A DNA stretch of 15,225 bases from an uncultured Lachnospiraceae bacterium (GCA_947174615.1 CAMWJQ010000038.1:1-15225), one strand, 5' to 3'; positions 1-7,797 are shown, counted from the stretch's first letter. Numbers and translations are program-made. Notes: a model not told the origin generated them from the letters alone.

Positions 1-43
1 ATCAAAAGAGAATAAAAATTATACCACAATGAGGAGGAACAGT

Positions 44-679
44 ATGAACCAGAAAAATTCAACCGCTTACAAAATCGCTCTGACCGGTTTGACGGCGGCA
101 TTATCGTACGTTGTCTTTACATTTTTACAAATTAAAATCATGATTCCCGGCACATCCGATGCCACAAGCATTCACCTGGGAAACGCTGTATGTGTACTTG
201 GCGCGCTGCTTCTGGGCGGACCCTTGGGGGGCATTGGCGGCGCTGTCGGCATGACAATCGGCGACCTGCTTGATCCAATCTATATTTTGTCGGCGCCCAA
301 GACCTTTTTGCTAAAATTATGTATTGGGCTGGTCACGGGTCTCGTCGCACACAAAATCGGCAAATTATCAAGGTGTCAAGATAGCAGGGCAGCCTTTCGC
401 TGGTCCCTGACCGCCGCTATATGCGGTCTGGGTTTCAACATGATCTTTGACCCCGTATTCAGCTATTTTTACAAATTAATTATACTCGGAAAACCGATTG
501 CCGAACTGTCACTGCTGCCAAACATCACAACGACCTCCATCAACGCTGTCACATCTACTGTTGTCGCGGTTGCTGTATACAATGCACTTCGCCCTGCCCT
601 AAAAAAAGCCGGACTGCTTCCGCTCATCGGTACTCCCTCCACAGACCATACACCCAATCATAACAAGAGCGCTGCCTGA
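44..679 (+). CDS. ECF transporter S component (substrate-binding membrane subunit)
   Basis: A 211-residue, very hydrophobic protein with about five or six membrane segments. It resembles S components of energy-coupling factor transporters, which bind a vitamin or similar micronutrient and share a common EcfA/EcfT energising module. The pattern seen is an Ala/Gly-rich first helix (ALTGLTAAL, residues about 12-20), then IHLGN, then a Gly-rich stretch (LLLGGPLGGIGGAVG) followed by GDLL, typical of the PF07155-like S-component group. The C-terminal 20 residues are polar and look cytoplasmic. No EcfA or EcfT gene is visible nearby, so this would be a stand-alone S subunit using a shared module encoded elsewhere. 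I chose the ATG at 44 because AGGAGG at 32-37 sits 6 bases ahead; the ATG at 29 would put that site inside the gene. The substrate cannot be told from sequence; any riboswitch upstream lies outside the window. Confidence 0.82.
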   Translation: MNQKNSTAYKIALTGLTAALSYVVFTFLQIKIMIPGTSDATSIHLGNAVCVLGALLLGGPLGGIGGAVGMTIGDLLDPIYILSAPKTFLLKLCIGLVTGLVAHKIGKLSRCQDSRAAFRWSLTAAICGLGFNMIFDPVFSYFYKLIILGKPIAELSLLPNITTTSINAVTSTVVAVAVYNALRPALKKAGLLPLIGTPSTDHTPNHNKSAA

Positions 680-693
680 CGGCAGCGCCTTTT
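669..693 (+). terminator. Intrinsic terminator overlapping the S-component stop codon
   Basis: A perfect 8-bp stem, GCGCTGCC (669-676) with GGCAGCGC (681-688), closes a 4-base loop made of the TGA stop codon plus C, and runs into TTTT (690-693). The last codons of the gene therefore form the left arm. The convergent chemotaxis gene ends at 695, so the hairpin may stop transcription from both sides; the minus-strand T-run is poorer (CTCTTGTT). Confidence 0.75.
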
Positions 694-694
694 G

Positions 695-2410
695 CTACTC
701 TAATGTAAATACTTCCATATTCCGGGTCAGTCCTTTCGATGTATCTATAATCCGTTCCACCTCTCCACTGCACTCGGAGACAATCTGCCCCAGCTCCTGC
801 ATAGATGCCGAAGTTTCCTGCGTGCTTGCCGCATTCTCCTCCGCGATGGACGCCAGATTCGAAACTGCATTAAGAACATCTGACTTAAGCTCATTGAGCT
901 TATCAATCTCACCTCTGATATTATCCACAGCGCCGCCTACTTCTCTGATCTCATGATTTAAACTGTTAAAGACGGTCTTGGTCTTATCAAGCTCATCACC
1001 CTGTTTATCCATTGCCTCTGTGACGTTTTTCATCGTATCTACCGTTGTGTTCGAATTGGTAATCAGCATAGCGATGATGCCTGTAATGCGGCTTGCAGAC
1101 TCCGCGGACTGCTCTGCAAGTTTCCGGATCTCATCTGCCACCACCGAAAAGCCCTTCCCATGCTCCCCAGCACGCGCTGCCTCGATGCTGGCATTGAGCG
1201 AGAGCAGATTGGTCTGGTCCGCAATGTCCGTGATGACATCCGCCGCTGTCTGAATCTCCTGTGCAGACTGGTTTGTCATATTCGTCTGCTCATAGACCAC
1301 ATCAAATGCATCCTTCGTCTCATTACTGATTCGAATCAACTCAATGAGTGTATCGTCAACGCTTCTATTGTATTCCCGCATCTTGTCGGTATTGCCCACA
1401 AGCCGCTCTACATTCTGTGCAGTCGTCTCAACAGCATCTCCCATATACTGAATCTTATTGCCGACATCTGCGGTATCCTGCGCCTGCTGGGTAGAGCCGG
1501 ACGCCATCTCCTCCACGGCGGTGTCCACGTTGGAAATATTGCCAGCCATCTTTCCAAAGGAACCGGAAAAACCGCTCGAAATTCCATCGAGATTGCCGGC
1601 TGCCCGCTTGATATCCATCACAATGCTCGTCAGACTCCCCACCAGCTTCTCAACGCTGTGTGCAATATCCCCAATCTCATCTCTCCTGCGCAGGAGTTTC
1701 GCTGCAACCTTTACATTGAGCTGCCCGTCTGCCAGTCTGTTGAGCTTCTCAATCACTTCCTGAATTGCCCTGATAATCACCTTGACAGAGGAGATCGTCG
1801 CAACAATGCCAAAAGCAAATATGATGATCAAAATGATCAGATTTTTCATAAAATTTGCCACATAAATGGAATTGATGGTACTCTTCTCCAGCCCGACAAA
1901 TGTCATGCCTATAATTTCATCCGAATTGTGCTGATACAGAGGGCAGTACATTGCATAGTATGTCGCGCCGGCGATCTCCACATGATCAGAGTAGTAATCC
2001 TGTCCTTGATTGACTACCTGCTCATAGATCTCTGGCAGGGCTTCCGTCCCGACCATGCGGCTGCCTTCCTCATCAACAAGGCTTGTCGCGACGCGGATAT
2101 TCCCATAAAATATGGTAACCTGCAGGTCCACTTCATGGCTGAAGTCATCAAAAAACTTGGTATTGTCACTGATATTTCGTTTGCCTTTATAAAATTTACC
2201 ATTGGTGTACATATATGTACCTTGTGCGATATTTCCGATCGCTGTCTCGAAGGCATACTGTGCAGTGGACAGTTCATGCTGCACCATTGAGTCTATGATC
2301 GAGATACAGGACGAACCCAGCCCCACGATCGCAAAGCCAAACATCAGTATCAGTGGAACTGCTGTCACAAGCACCAGACGCAGTGTTAATTTTAATCCTC
2401 TTCTCTCCAT
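695..2410 (-). CDS. Methyl-accepting chemotaxis protein with Cache-like sensor
   Basis: A 571-residue transmembrane chemoreceptor. Domains in order: TM1 (about 12-34); extracytoplasmic sensor (about 35-185) with a single-Cache-like pattern (GTEALPEIYEQV, YYAMYCPLY, IIGMTFVGLE); TM2 (about 188-208); HAMP linker (about 209-262, with RRRDEIGDI); and a long helical signalling domain (about 290-560). The signalling tip is canonical (IADQTNLLSLNASIEAARAG, then GFSVVADEIRKLAEQS, about 395-435), which binds CheA and CheW. There is no CheR-tethering pentapeptide at the C-terminus (it ends MEVFTLE). I chose the ATG at 2410 because it gives a short basic leader before TM1 and follows a GGAAGG/AGGA purine stretch; in-frame ATGs at 2476 and 2458 would add a polar N-terminal tail. 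No che genes are adjacent, so it is an orphan receptor. The ligand is unknown; Cache sensors often bind small organic acids or amino acids. Confidence 0.93.
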   Translation of the reverse strand: MERRGLKLTLRLVLVTAVPLILMFGFAIVGLGSSCISIIDSMVQHELSTAQYAFETAIGNIAQGTYMYTNGKFYKGKRNISDNTKFFDDFSHEVDLQVTIFYGNIRVATSLVDEEGSRMVGTEALPEIYEQVVNQGQDYYSDHVEIAGATYYAMYCPLYQHNSDEIIGMTFVGLEKSTINSIYVANFMKNLIILIIIFAFGIVATISSVKVIIRAIQEVIEKLNRLADGQLNVKVAAKLLRRRDEIGDIAHSVEKLVGSLTSIVMDIKRAAGNLDGISSGFSGSFGKMAGNISNVDTAVEEMASGSTQQAQDTADVGNKIQYMGDAVETTAQNVERLVGNTDKMREYNRSVDDTLIELIRISNETKDAFDVVYEQTNMTNQSAQEIQTAADVITDIADQTNLLSLNASIEAARAGEHGKGFSVVADEIRKLAEQSAESASRITGIIAMLITNSNTTVDTMKNVTEAMDKQGDELDKTKTVFNSLNHEIREVGGAVDNIRGEIDKLNELKSDVLNAVSNLASIAEENAASTQETSASMQELGQIVSECSGEVERIIDTSKGLTRNMEVFTLE

Positions 2411-2579
2411 AACGGTCCTACCTTCCTTTTCTCTGAAATGTACACTTGTTCTGTGCATCCATCCTATTGTCTGCATCCCTTAACTTCATTGATATATAAT
2501 ACATGCTACCATATTCTGTTATTTTTTACAAGAATTTATATCCATGATATAAAACATTTGTCTATAATAGATAAATCGA

Positions 2580-2598
2580 GTAGGGAAACTTTCCCTAC
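2580..2598. repeat. 19-bp perfect palindrome in the MCP-cysK intergenic gap
   Basis: GTAGGGAAA (2580-2588), a central C, then TTTCCCTAC (2590-2598): nine base pairs each side. It lies in the 294-base gap between the chemoreceptor start (2410) and the cysK stop (2705). The single-base centre suits a dimeric repressor site better than an RNA hairpin. The rest of the gap from 2411 to 2579 is AT-rich and should hold the chemoreceptor promoter, but I could not fix convincing -35/-10 boxes; no sigma-D-type box was recognised. Confidence 0.4.
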
Positions 2599-2607
2599 CC
2601 GCGCGCC

Positions 2608-2658
2608 GGGCGCCCGTCAGCGCATGCTGACATATTTCCTCTGGGTGCCCGTGCGCAT
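2608..2658. repeat. Imperfect GC-rich direct repeat with a small hairpin
   Basis: GGGCGCCCGT-CA-GCGCAT (2608-2625) recurs as GGGTGCCCGT-GCGCAT (2643-2658), with one substitution and a 2-base deletion. Between and within them, GTCAGC...GCTGAC (2616-2631) forms a 6-bp hairpin. The block is much more GC-rich than the surrounding intergenic DNA and abuts the cysK terminator. No function is assigned. Confidence 0.4.
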
Positions 2659-2694
2659 AAAAAACTGTCAGACGAATGTAAATTCATCTGACAG
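2659..2694 (-). terminator. Intrinsic terminator of the metY-cysK operon
   Basis: Read on the minus strand, CTGTCAGA pairs with TCTGACAG, followed after one C/A mismatch by an inner GAAT/ATTC pair around a 4-base loop (plus positions 2665-2694). Six T residues follow immediately (A-run at 2659-2664 on the plus strand). It starts 10 bases after the cysK stop. Confidence 0.85.
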
Positions 2695-2704
2695 CCTGTT
2701 CGTG

Positions 2705-3637
2705 TCATGATTCTGTAAAAAGCGGCGTCGAGTAATATCGGTCCCCACTGTCTGGCAGGAGCGCCACAATGGTTTTTCCTGCATTCTCAGGTCGTTTTGC
2801 CAACTCCACTGCCGCGTGGAGCGCCGCGCCGGAGGATATGCCTGTAAGAATCCCCTCTCTTTTTGTCAGCTCCTTTGACATCTCAAAAGCAAGGTCGTTC
2901 TCGACTGTTATGATTTCATCATAGATGCTGGTATCAAGCACTGTCGGAATAAATCCGGCGCCGATGCCCTGTATCTTGTGCGCACCCGGCTGTCCGCCTG
3001 ACAGCACCGGAGAGCTTGCAGGTTCCACCGCAACCACTTTTATGTCAGGGTTCTTTTTTTTCAAAAATTTACCTGTGCCTGTGATGGTGCCTCCGGTTCC
3101 GACGCAGGCGACAAAAATATCGACAGTCCCTTCGGTATCCTCCCATATTTCCGGTCCGGTCGTATCATAGTGCGCCTGTGCGTTTGCCGGATTGTCAAAC
3201 TGAGCAGGCATATAAGCGCCCTCGATCTCCTTTTCAAGCTCCTCTGCCTTCGCAATCGCTCCTTTCATCCCCTTTGCACCCTCTGTCAACACGATCTCCG
3301 CACCATAGGCTTTCAGAATATTTCTGCGCTCTACGCTCATGGTGTCCGGCATGGTAAAGATTGCGCGGTAGCCCTTTGCTGCTGCAATCGCGGCAAGCCC
3401 GATGCCTGTATTTCCGCTTGTTGGCTCTATCAAGACTGCGCCTTCTTTTAAAATGCCCTTTTCCTCTGCATCCTTGATCATATAAAATGCTGCTCTGTCC
3501 TTGACGCTGCCAGCAGGATTTCGGTACTCAAGCTTTACGAGTAGTTTTGCAGCCAGTCCATATGTATGTTCGATTTTTGTAACCTCCACTAGCGGCGTTT
3601 TTCCAATGATATCTGTGAATCCTTTATAGATTGTCAT
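2705..3637 (-). CDS. cysK: Cysteine synthase (O-acetylserine sulfhydrylase)
   Basis: A 310-residue cytosolic PLP enzyme that makes cysteine from O-acetylserine and sulfide. Family landmarks are present: IGKTPLVEV near the N-terminus (11-19); the PLP-binding lysine in NPAGSVKDR (Lys46); the substrate-binding loop EPTSGNTGIGLA (71-82); the phosphate-binding Gly/Thr loop GTGGTITGTG (180-189); and the C-terminal GISSGAALHAA segment that contacts the pyridine ring. The length is normal for CysK and there is no C-terminal CBS regulatory domain, so this is not cystathionine beta-synthase. The ATG at 3637 follows an AAAGGAA site about 7 bases upstream. It begins 23 bases after the metY stop on the same strand, so the two form one operon with a shared promoter at 5090-5118 and a terminator just after this gene. 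CysK and CysM types are hard to separate by eye; the SGNTGIG loop and context favour CysK. Confidence 0.95.
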   Translation of the reverse strand: MTIYKGFTDIIGKTPLVEVTKIEHTYGLAAKLLVKLEYRNPAGSVKDRAAFYMIKDAEEKGILKEGAVLIEPTSGNTGIGLAAIAAAKGYRAIFTMPDTMSVERRNILKAYGAEIVLTEGAKGMKGAIAKAEELEKEIEGAYMPAQFDNPANAQAHYDTTGPEIWEDTEGTVDIFVACVGTGGTITGTGKFLKKKNPDIKVVAVEPASSPVLSGGQPGAHKIQGIGAGFIPTVLDTSIYDEIITVENDLAFEMSKELTKREGILTGISSGAALHAAVELAKRPENAGKTIVALLPDSGDRYYSTPLFTES

Positions 3638-3660
3638 TTTTTTATTCCTTTCGTCCTATT

Positions 3661-5013
3661 TTATTGCTGTACTGCCCGGAATGCCTCCTCCAAGTCCTCG
3701 ATAATGTCATCAATGTGCTCGATGCCGATCGACAAACGGATGGTGTTGGGTTTAATACCCTGCTCTGCTTTCTCCTGCTCATTCAACTCTGCGTGGGTTG
3801 TCGAGTAAGGATGGATGACAAGTGATTTGGCATCCGCTACATTTGCGAGCAGCGAGAACAGTTCAAGATTGTCGATAAATGTTCTGGCATTCTGCTCGCC
3901 GCCTTTGATTTCAAACGTAAAAATGGAACCGCCTCCGTTCGGAAAATATTTTTTGTAGAGACGCTGCTGTTCCGGGTCATCTGTTACTGCCGGGTGATTC
4001 ACCTTTTCCACCAACGGATGCTTTGAAAGATAGTCAACGACCTTCAGCGCATTTTCCACATGGCGCTCCACGCGCAGGGAGAGCGTTTCAAGCCCCTGCA
4101 AAAAGATAAACGCATGGAATGGTGAGAGCGTGGCGCCCATATCGCGCAGCAAAATGGCTCTGATTCTGGTGACAAACGCCGCAGGTCCTGCTGCATCCGC
4201 AAAGCTGATGCCATGATAGCTCGGATTCGGCTCTGTAAACTGTGGGAACTTTCCGCCTGCCCTCCAGTCAAACTTGCCTCCATCTATGATAATGCCGCCG
4301 ATGGTAGTGCCGTGTCCGCCGATAAATTTGGTGGCAGAATGCACAACGATATCGGCACCGTACTCGATGGGGCGCACGAGGTACGGCGTCGCAAATGTGC
4401 TGTCAACGACAAGCGGCAGATTGTGGGCATGGGCAATTTTTGCCACCGCCTCAATGTCTGAAACCTCGGAGTTGGGATTGCCTAGTGTTTCAATATACAG
4501 AGCTTTTGTATTATCCTGAATCGCTTTCTCAAAGTTAGCGACATCGAGCGGGTCCACGAATGTTGTGGTAACACCGTATTCGGCTAATGTGTGCGCAAGC
4601 AGGTTATAGGTGCCGCCGTAAATATTTTTTGCCGCGACGATATGCCCGCCGTTCTGCGCAAGATTCTGAATCGTGTAGGTGACGGCTGCTGCCCCCGATG
4701 CCGTTGCAAGCGCTGCCACGCCGCCCTCAAGCCTTGCCATGCGCTGCTCGAAAACGTCCTCTGTGGGGTTTGTCAGTCTGCCATAGATGTTTCCTGCGTC
4801 CTGCAGTGCAAACCGAGCCGCAGCGTGGGCTGAATTTTTAAATACAAAGGACGAGGTCTGATAGATCGGAACCGCTCTCGCGTCCGTCACCGGGTCTGGT
4901 GCCTCTTGTCCCACATGAAGCTGTAACGTTTCGAATTTTAAGGATCTGTCTGCATAGTTTCTTTTTTTTGTGTTTTCATTGTTCGTGTTTCCATTGTCGA
5001 TGTTATGACTCAT
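3661..5013 (-). CDS. metY: O-acetylhomoserine sulfhydrylase (homocysteine synthase)
   Basis: A 450-residue Cys/Met-metabolism PLP enzyme that makes homocysteine from O-acetylhomoserine and sulfide, giving direct sulfhydrylation for methionine synthesis. Landmarks: FETLQLHVGQ (27-36), IYGRLTNPT (77-85), the PLP-stacking region around 129-136 (KNIYGGTY), the PLP-phosphate Asp in VVDSTFATP (Asp204), and the Schiff-base lysine in HSATKFIGGHG (Lys229). The length and the large insertion around 250-275 fit MetY rather than the shorter MetB/MetC (about 380-400). The start at 5013 is supported by GGAGGAG six bases ahead; the upstream in-frame ATGs at 5034 and 5028 would place this site inside the gene. 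The start gives an Asn-rich polar tail of about 22 residues before the usual N-terminus, which is unusual. It is the first gene of the metY-cysK operon and its promoter has operator-like repeats. Confidence 0.93.
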   Translation of the reverse strand: MSHNIDNGNTNNENTKKRNYADRSLKFETLQLHVGQEAPDPVTDARAVPIYQTSSFVFKNSAHAAARFALQDAGNIYGRLTNPTEDVFEQRMARLEGGVAALATASGAAAVTYTIQNLAQNGGHIVAAKNIYGGTYNLLAHTLAEYGVTTTFVDPLDVANFEKAIQDNTKALYIETLGNPNSEVSDIEAVAKIAHAHNLPLVVDSTFATPYLVRPIEYGADIVVHSATKFIGGHGTTIGGIIIDGGKFDWRAGGKFPQFTEPNPSYHGISFADAAGPAAFVTRIRAILLRDMGATLSPFHAFIFLQGLETLSLRVERHVENALKVVDYLSKHPLVEKVNHPAVTDDPEQQRLYKKYFPNGGGSIFTFEIKGGEQNARTFIDNLELFSLLANVADAKSLVIHPYSTTHAELNEQEKAEQGIKPNTIRLSIGIEHIDDIIEDLEEAFRAVQQ

Positions 5014-5054
5014 AATACGCTCCTCCATTGTCATGCATGTTGTTATCTTATACT

Positions 5055-5125
5055 ATTCCTATTTATTTGGTATGTTTTGGCATAAATGTATCATACTCCT
5101 AAATCCATAGTATGTCAATAGGAAT
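5055..5125. promoter_or_regulatory. Nested inverted repeats around the metY-cysK promoter (candidate operators)
   Basis: Two symmetrical arrangements surround the promoter. Inside the -35/-10 spacer is CATACT-N11-AGTATG (5092-5114), overlapping both boxes. Outside, a 9-base inverted pair, ATTCCTATT (5055-5063) and AATAGGAAT (5117-5125), brackets it: one copy overlaps the -35 box and the other falls roughly 20-30 bases into the transcript. Rrf2-family regulators such as CymR control cysteine and methionine genes in Bacillota through sites near -35, so a CymR-like repressor is a plausible ligand, but I have not matched a published consensus. The leader is only about 70 bases, too short for an S-box or T-box riboswitch. 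Confidence 0.5.
5090..5118 (-). promoter_or_regulatory. SigA-type promoter of metY-cysK
   Basis: On the minus strand, TTGACA (plus 5113-5118), a 17-base spacer and TATGAT (plus 5090-5095). This has a perfect -35, one mismatch in the -10 and optimal spacing. Transcription would start near 5083, about 70 bases before the metY ATG. Confidence 0.8.
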
Positions 5126-5202
5126 TATCTATTTTTTCAATTTGGCGCATGATTCCCACTACTTTGGCGTGGGTGTGAAAAGTAACTGAAAAAGTCCCCT
5201 TC

Positions 5203-5238
5203 AAACAGAAACCGAGCGGGGAATTGTCCCCTGCCCGG
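5203..5238 (-). terminator. Intrinsic terminator after the fructokinase gene
   Basis: On the minus strand, CCGGGC-A-GGGG, a 6-base loop, then CCCC-GCTCGG forms a ten-pair stem with one bulged A and one G-T pair (plus 5212-5238). It begins directly after the TAA stop and is followed by TTTCTGTTT. It separates the sucrose genes from the metY promoter. Confidence 0.78.
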
Positions 5239-6198
5239 TTATCCTTTGATCAATTCTTCAATTTCCGCAGGCGACGGCATCACGCGCAGCGCGCCCTTTC
5301 TCGTCGTGATAATCGACGCGGCTGCATTGGCGAACGTGAGCATTTCCACAAGTTTTTGCTCGTCAAATCCGTCCATCCCATACTTCAGGACATGGTGCAG
5401 ACAGCAAGCGCCAAATGTATCGCCCGCGCCCGTGGTCTCAATGGTTTTTTCCTGCAAAAAAGGCTTTACTTCGACGCGAAGGTCTTTGTAATATGCCCGG
5501 CTTCCCTCTTTTCCCATAGAGAGCAGTATCAGCGGAATCTGGTACTGTCCGCGCAGTTTTTGAATGCCTGCGTCAAAATCCTCCTCCCCGGTAAACCACT
5601 GGATTTCATTGTCCGATATCTTCAGGACGTCGCAGTGTGCCAAACCATACTTGACCTGCTCTTTTGCGTCCTCGAGCGATTTCCAGAGCGGCGGTCTCAA
5701 GTTCGGGTCAAACGAAATGACTGCTCCGGACTCCTTTGCAATGCCGACTGCCTTTCTGGTCGCGGCACGCACGCCCTCATGTGTCATGGACAAGGTGCCA
5801 AAATGAAAGATTTTGGAATCCCGTATCTGTTGCGCCGGAATCTCTGCCTCTGTCAGCATCATGTCCGCCCCCGGGTTGCGGTAGAACGAAAAATCCCTGT
5901 CCCCATCGGGTTCTGTGTGTACTAAGGCAAGCGTCGTGTGTACTTCCTCGTCCATATACAGGCTGTCCGCATGGATGCCAACCTCCATGACGGCACTTTT
6001 TAACTGTTCGCCAAAAAAGTCTTTCCCCACTTTTCCGATAAAGGAAGTCTGACGCCCAAGCTTAGAGAGCATCGCCAATACATTGCAGGGCGCTCCCCCC
6101 GGATTTGCCTCAAACAGCGGATTCCCTTGTCCGCTCACCCCGTTTTCCGTGAAATCGATCAACAGTTCTCCTAACGCCGTTACGTCATAATTGCCCAT
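5239..6198 (-). CDS. scrK: PfkB-family fructokinase
   Basis: A 319-residue ribokinase/PfkB-fold sugar kinase. In this context it probably phosphorylates fructose to fructose-6-phosphate with ATP. Seen: an N-terminal substrate strand (TALGELLIDF), the first PfkB signature region NPGGAPCNVLAMLSKLG (32-48), FIGKVGKDFFG (53-63), and the second signature TTGAGDTFGAC (255-265) with catalytic base Asp260 and the anion hole GAGD. The ATG at 6198 has AAAGGAG 9 bases upstream; an in-frame start at 6237 would add 13 residues with no such site. The gene follows the GH32 hydrolase by 49 bases on the same strand, the normal partnership for sucrose: the hydrolase releases glucose-6-phosphate and fructose, and this kinase uses the fructose. 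PfkB specificity is hard to read from sequence, so the fructose assignment rests largely on the neighbour. Confidence 0.88.
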   Translation of the reverse strand: MGNYDVTALGELLIDFTENGVSGQGNPLFEANPGGAPCNVLAMLSKLGRQTSFIGKVGKDFFGEQLKSAVMEVGIHADSLYMDEEVHTTLALVHTEPDGDRDFSFYRNPGADMMLTEAEIPAQQIRDSKIFHFGTLSMTHEGVRAATRKAVGIAKESGAVISFDPNLRPPLWKSLEDAKEQVKYGLAHCDVLKISDNEIQWFTGEEDFDAGIQKLRGQYQIPLILLSMGKEGSRAYYKDLRVEVKPFLQEKTIETTGAGDTFGACCLHHVLKYGMDGFDEQKLVEMLTFANAAASIITTRKGALRVMPSPAEIEELIKG

Positions 6199-6247
6199 AA
6201 GTAATTGCTCCTTTCGTGATTGTAAAAATTTTAACACATGGACGAAA

Positions 6248-7732
6248 CTACATCAAGTCATACTTTATGACATCCATCTCCACCATTCCGTCCGCAAAGA
6301 AGGAAATCCCCTGCGCCGACAGATCTGTGTACATCGCCGCTGTCAGGACTTGTTCCCCGTCATTGACAAACACTTCCACGCTAAAGCGGTCAAGGATGAT
6401 GCGCAGGTTTAAATTCCCGTCCTTGCTGTTGACAAGGCTGCGTCTCTGGTGGATGATTGCCCTGCGCGAACCGGAGAACTTCCGATCCACCTTAAGGATG
6501 GATTCACGCGGGCGGAAACTCAATGAAGTCTGGTATTTGTCATTCTGCGCAAAGCGGACCGCAAACTTCTGGTAAAGCGCATTGGCGTCACCCGCCCGCA
6601 AGGTTAACTCCATATCCACACACCGCCCTTGTACGCCTGCAAGGCTGACTGTGCCCGTAAAAGATACCTTTTCGTGCACCGTCTTGTTGCACCGCATCGC
6701 GTCCAGCTCCCGCACGGGCGTCTGATAAAGTCTGCCGTTTCGGATGGACAGCTCTCTTGGCAGGCTCATCTGACCGATCCACGGCTCCTCCGGCGAGCGC
6801 AGCGGACAAGTATCCCAGTTCTGCATCCAGCCGACCATAATCCGACGACCGTCCGGAGCGAGTGTCGTCTGCGACGCATAGAAATCAATGCCGTAATCAA
6901 TGGCTTGGTCATGCTCCTCATGAAATGTTTTTGTCTGCTCTTCATAGGCGCCAATCAGGCAGAGCGAACCATTTCCATTGTGGTACTCAAACCCCTGCGG
7001 CAGCATGTCCGTCGGACTTGCGAGAAGAACCCATTTCCCGTCCAGCGGAAAGAAATCGGGGCACTCCCACATTTTGCCAAAGCGGCCATTGTTTGAGACC
7101 AACACCTTCTCAAATTCCCACTGGAATCCGTCCTTGCTTCCATATAATAAGACTTGTCCGTCACCGTCCGCCATCGCGTTTCCAAAAACACAACTGTACG
7201 TACCGTCCGCATTCTGCCACACTTTCGGGTCACGAAAATCAAACTTGCTGGCGCCCTCGGGCAAATCCTTCTCATCGAGGACGGGATTTTTTTCGTACTT
7301 TTGATAGTCAAGTCCGTCACCGACTGCGAGACTCTGTGTCTGAATATCACGGATGTCATCGTTTTCCTGACGCTCCTTAATGACGCTCGTATACATCAGA
7401 AGCTGCCTGCCGTCAGGAAGCGTCAGCGCACTTCCCGAAAAGCACCCGTCCCTGTCATATGTCTCGTCCGGCGCAAGCGCTGCCGGAAGATACTCCCAGT
7501 GCAGAAGGTCTTTGCTCACGGCATGTCCCCAGTGCATCGGTCCCCATTTAGATTCGTAGGGATAGTACTGGTAAAACAAATGGTACATCCCATTATAATA
7601 AGAAAATCCGTTGGGGTCGTTCATCCACCCCACACGGGAACTCAGATGAAAATCGGGCCGCTCCTCCTTCGCAATATTCTTCTCAGCAGTCTCCTCATAT
7701 TTTCGTGCTTCGCGTAATGTCTGGCTAGTCAT
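6248..7732 (-). CDS. scrB: GH32 sucrose-6-phosphate hydrolase (beta-fructofuranosidase)
   Basis: A 494-residue glycoside hydrolase family 32 enzyme: an N-terminal five-bladed beta-propeller (about 25-340) and a C-terminal beta-sandwich (about 350-494). Catalytic landmarks: nucleophile Asp39 in WMNDPNG, the transition-state-stabilising motif FRDPK (166-170, Asp168), and the acid/base Glu223 in WECPDFF. There is no signal peptide or anchor, so it acts in the cytoplasm, as expected for a hydrolase of imported sucrose-6-phosphate. The ATG at 7732 is preferred because AAAGGAG lies 8 bases upstream; the ATG two codons earlier is too close to that site, and a TTG at 7759 would include it. No sucrose PTS or other sucrose transporter gene is in the window, so whether the natural substrate is sucrose, sucrose-6-phosphate or another fructoside is inferred from the family and the fructokinase next door. 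Confidence 0.92.
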   Translation of the reverse strand: MTSQTLREARKYEETAEKNIAKEERPDFHLSSRVGWMNDPNGFSYYNGMYHLFYQYYPYESKWGPMHWGHAVSKDLLHWEYLPAALAPDETYDRDGCFSGSALTLPDGRQLLMYTSVIKERQENDDIRDIQTQSLAVGDGLDYQKYEKNPVLDEKDLPEGASKFDFRDPKVWQNADGTYSCVFGNAMADGDGQVLLYGSKDGFQWEFEKVLVSNNGRFGKMWECPDFFPLDGKWVLLASPTDMLPQGFEYHNGNGSLCLIGAYEEQTKTFHEEHDQAIDYGIDFYASQTTLAPDGRRIMVGWMQNWDTCPLRSPEEPWIGQMSLPRELSIRNGRLYQTPVRELDAMRCNKTVHEKVSFTGTVSLAGVQGRCVDMELTLRAGDANALYQKFAVRFAQNDKYQTSLSFRPRESILKVDRKFSGSRRAIIHQRRSLVNSKDGNLNLRIILDRFSVEVFVNDGEQVLTAAMYTDLSAQGISFFADGMVEMDVIKYDLM

Positions 7733-7797
7733 TTCCATTTCTCCTTTTCTACATCTCAAGGTTTTCTGATTTTAAATCGCAACGCCATATCATAGCC

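Noticed and set aside
1160..2290. Long open frame of 376 codons on the plus strand inside the chemoreceptor gene
   Set aside because: It is antisense to a clearly recognisable MCP, has no ribosome site and the product is Cys/His/Ile-rich with no domain pattern.
2560..2570. Plus-strand TATAAT at 2563-2568
   Set aside because: No -35 box at suitable spacing and no plus-strand gene downstream.
5014..5089. SAM (S-box) riboswitch or T-box upstream of metY
   Set aside because: The promoter places the transcript start about 70 bases before the ATG, too short for either, and there is no terminator hairpin in that leader.
5224..5925. 233-codon plus-strand frame over the fructokinase gene
   Set aside because: Antisense shadow of a well-supported PfkB kinase; the product resembles no family.
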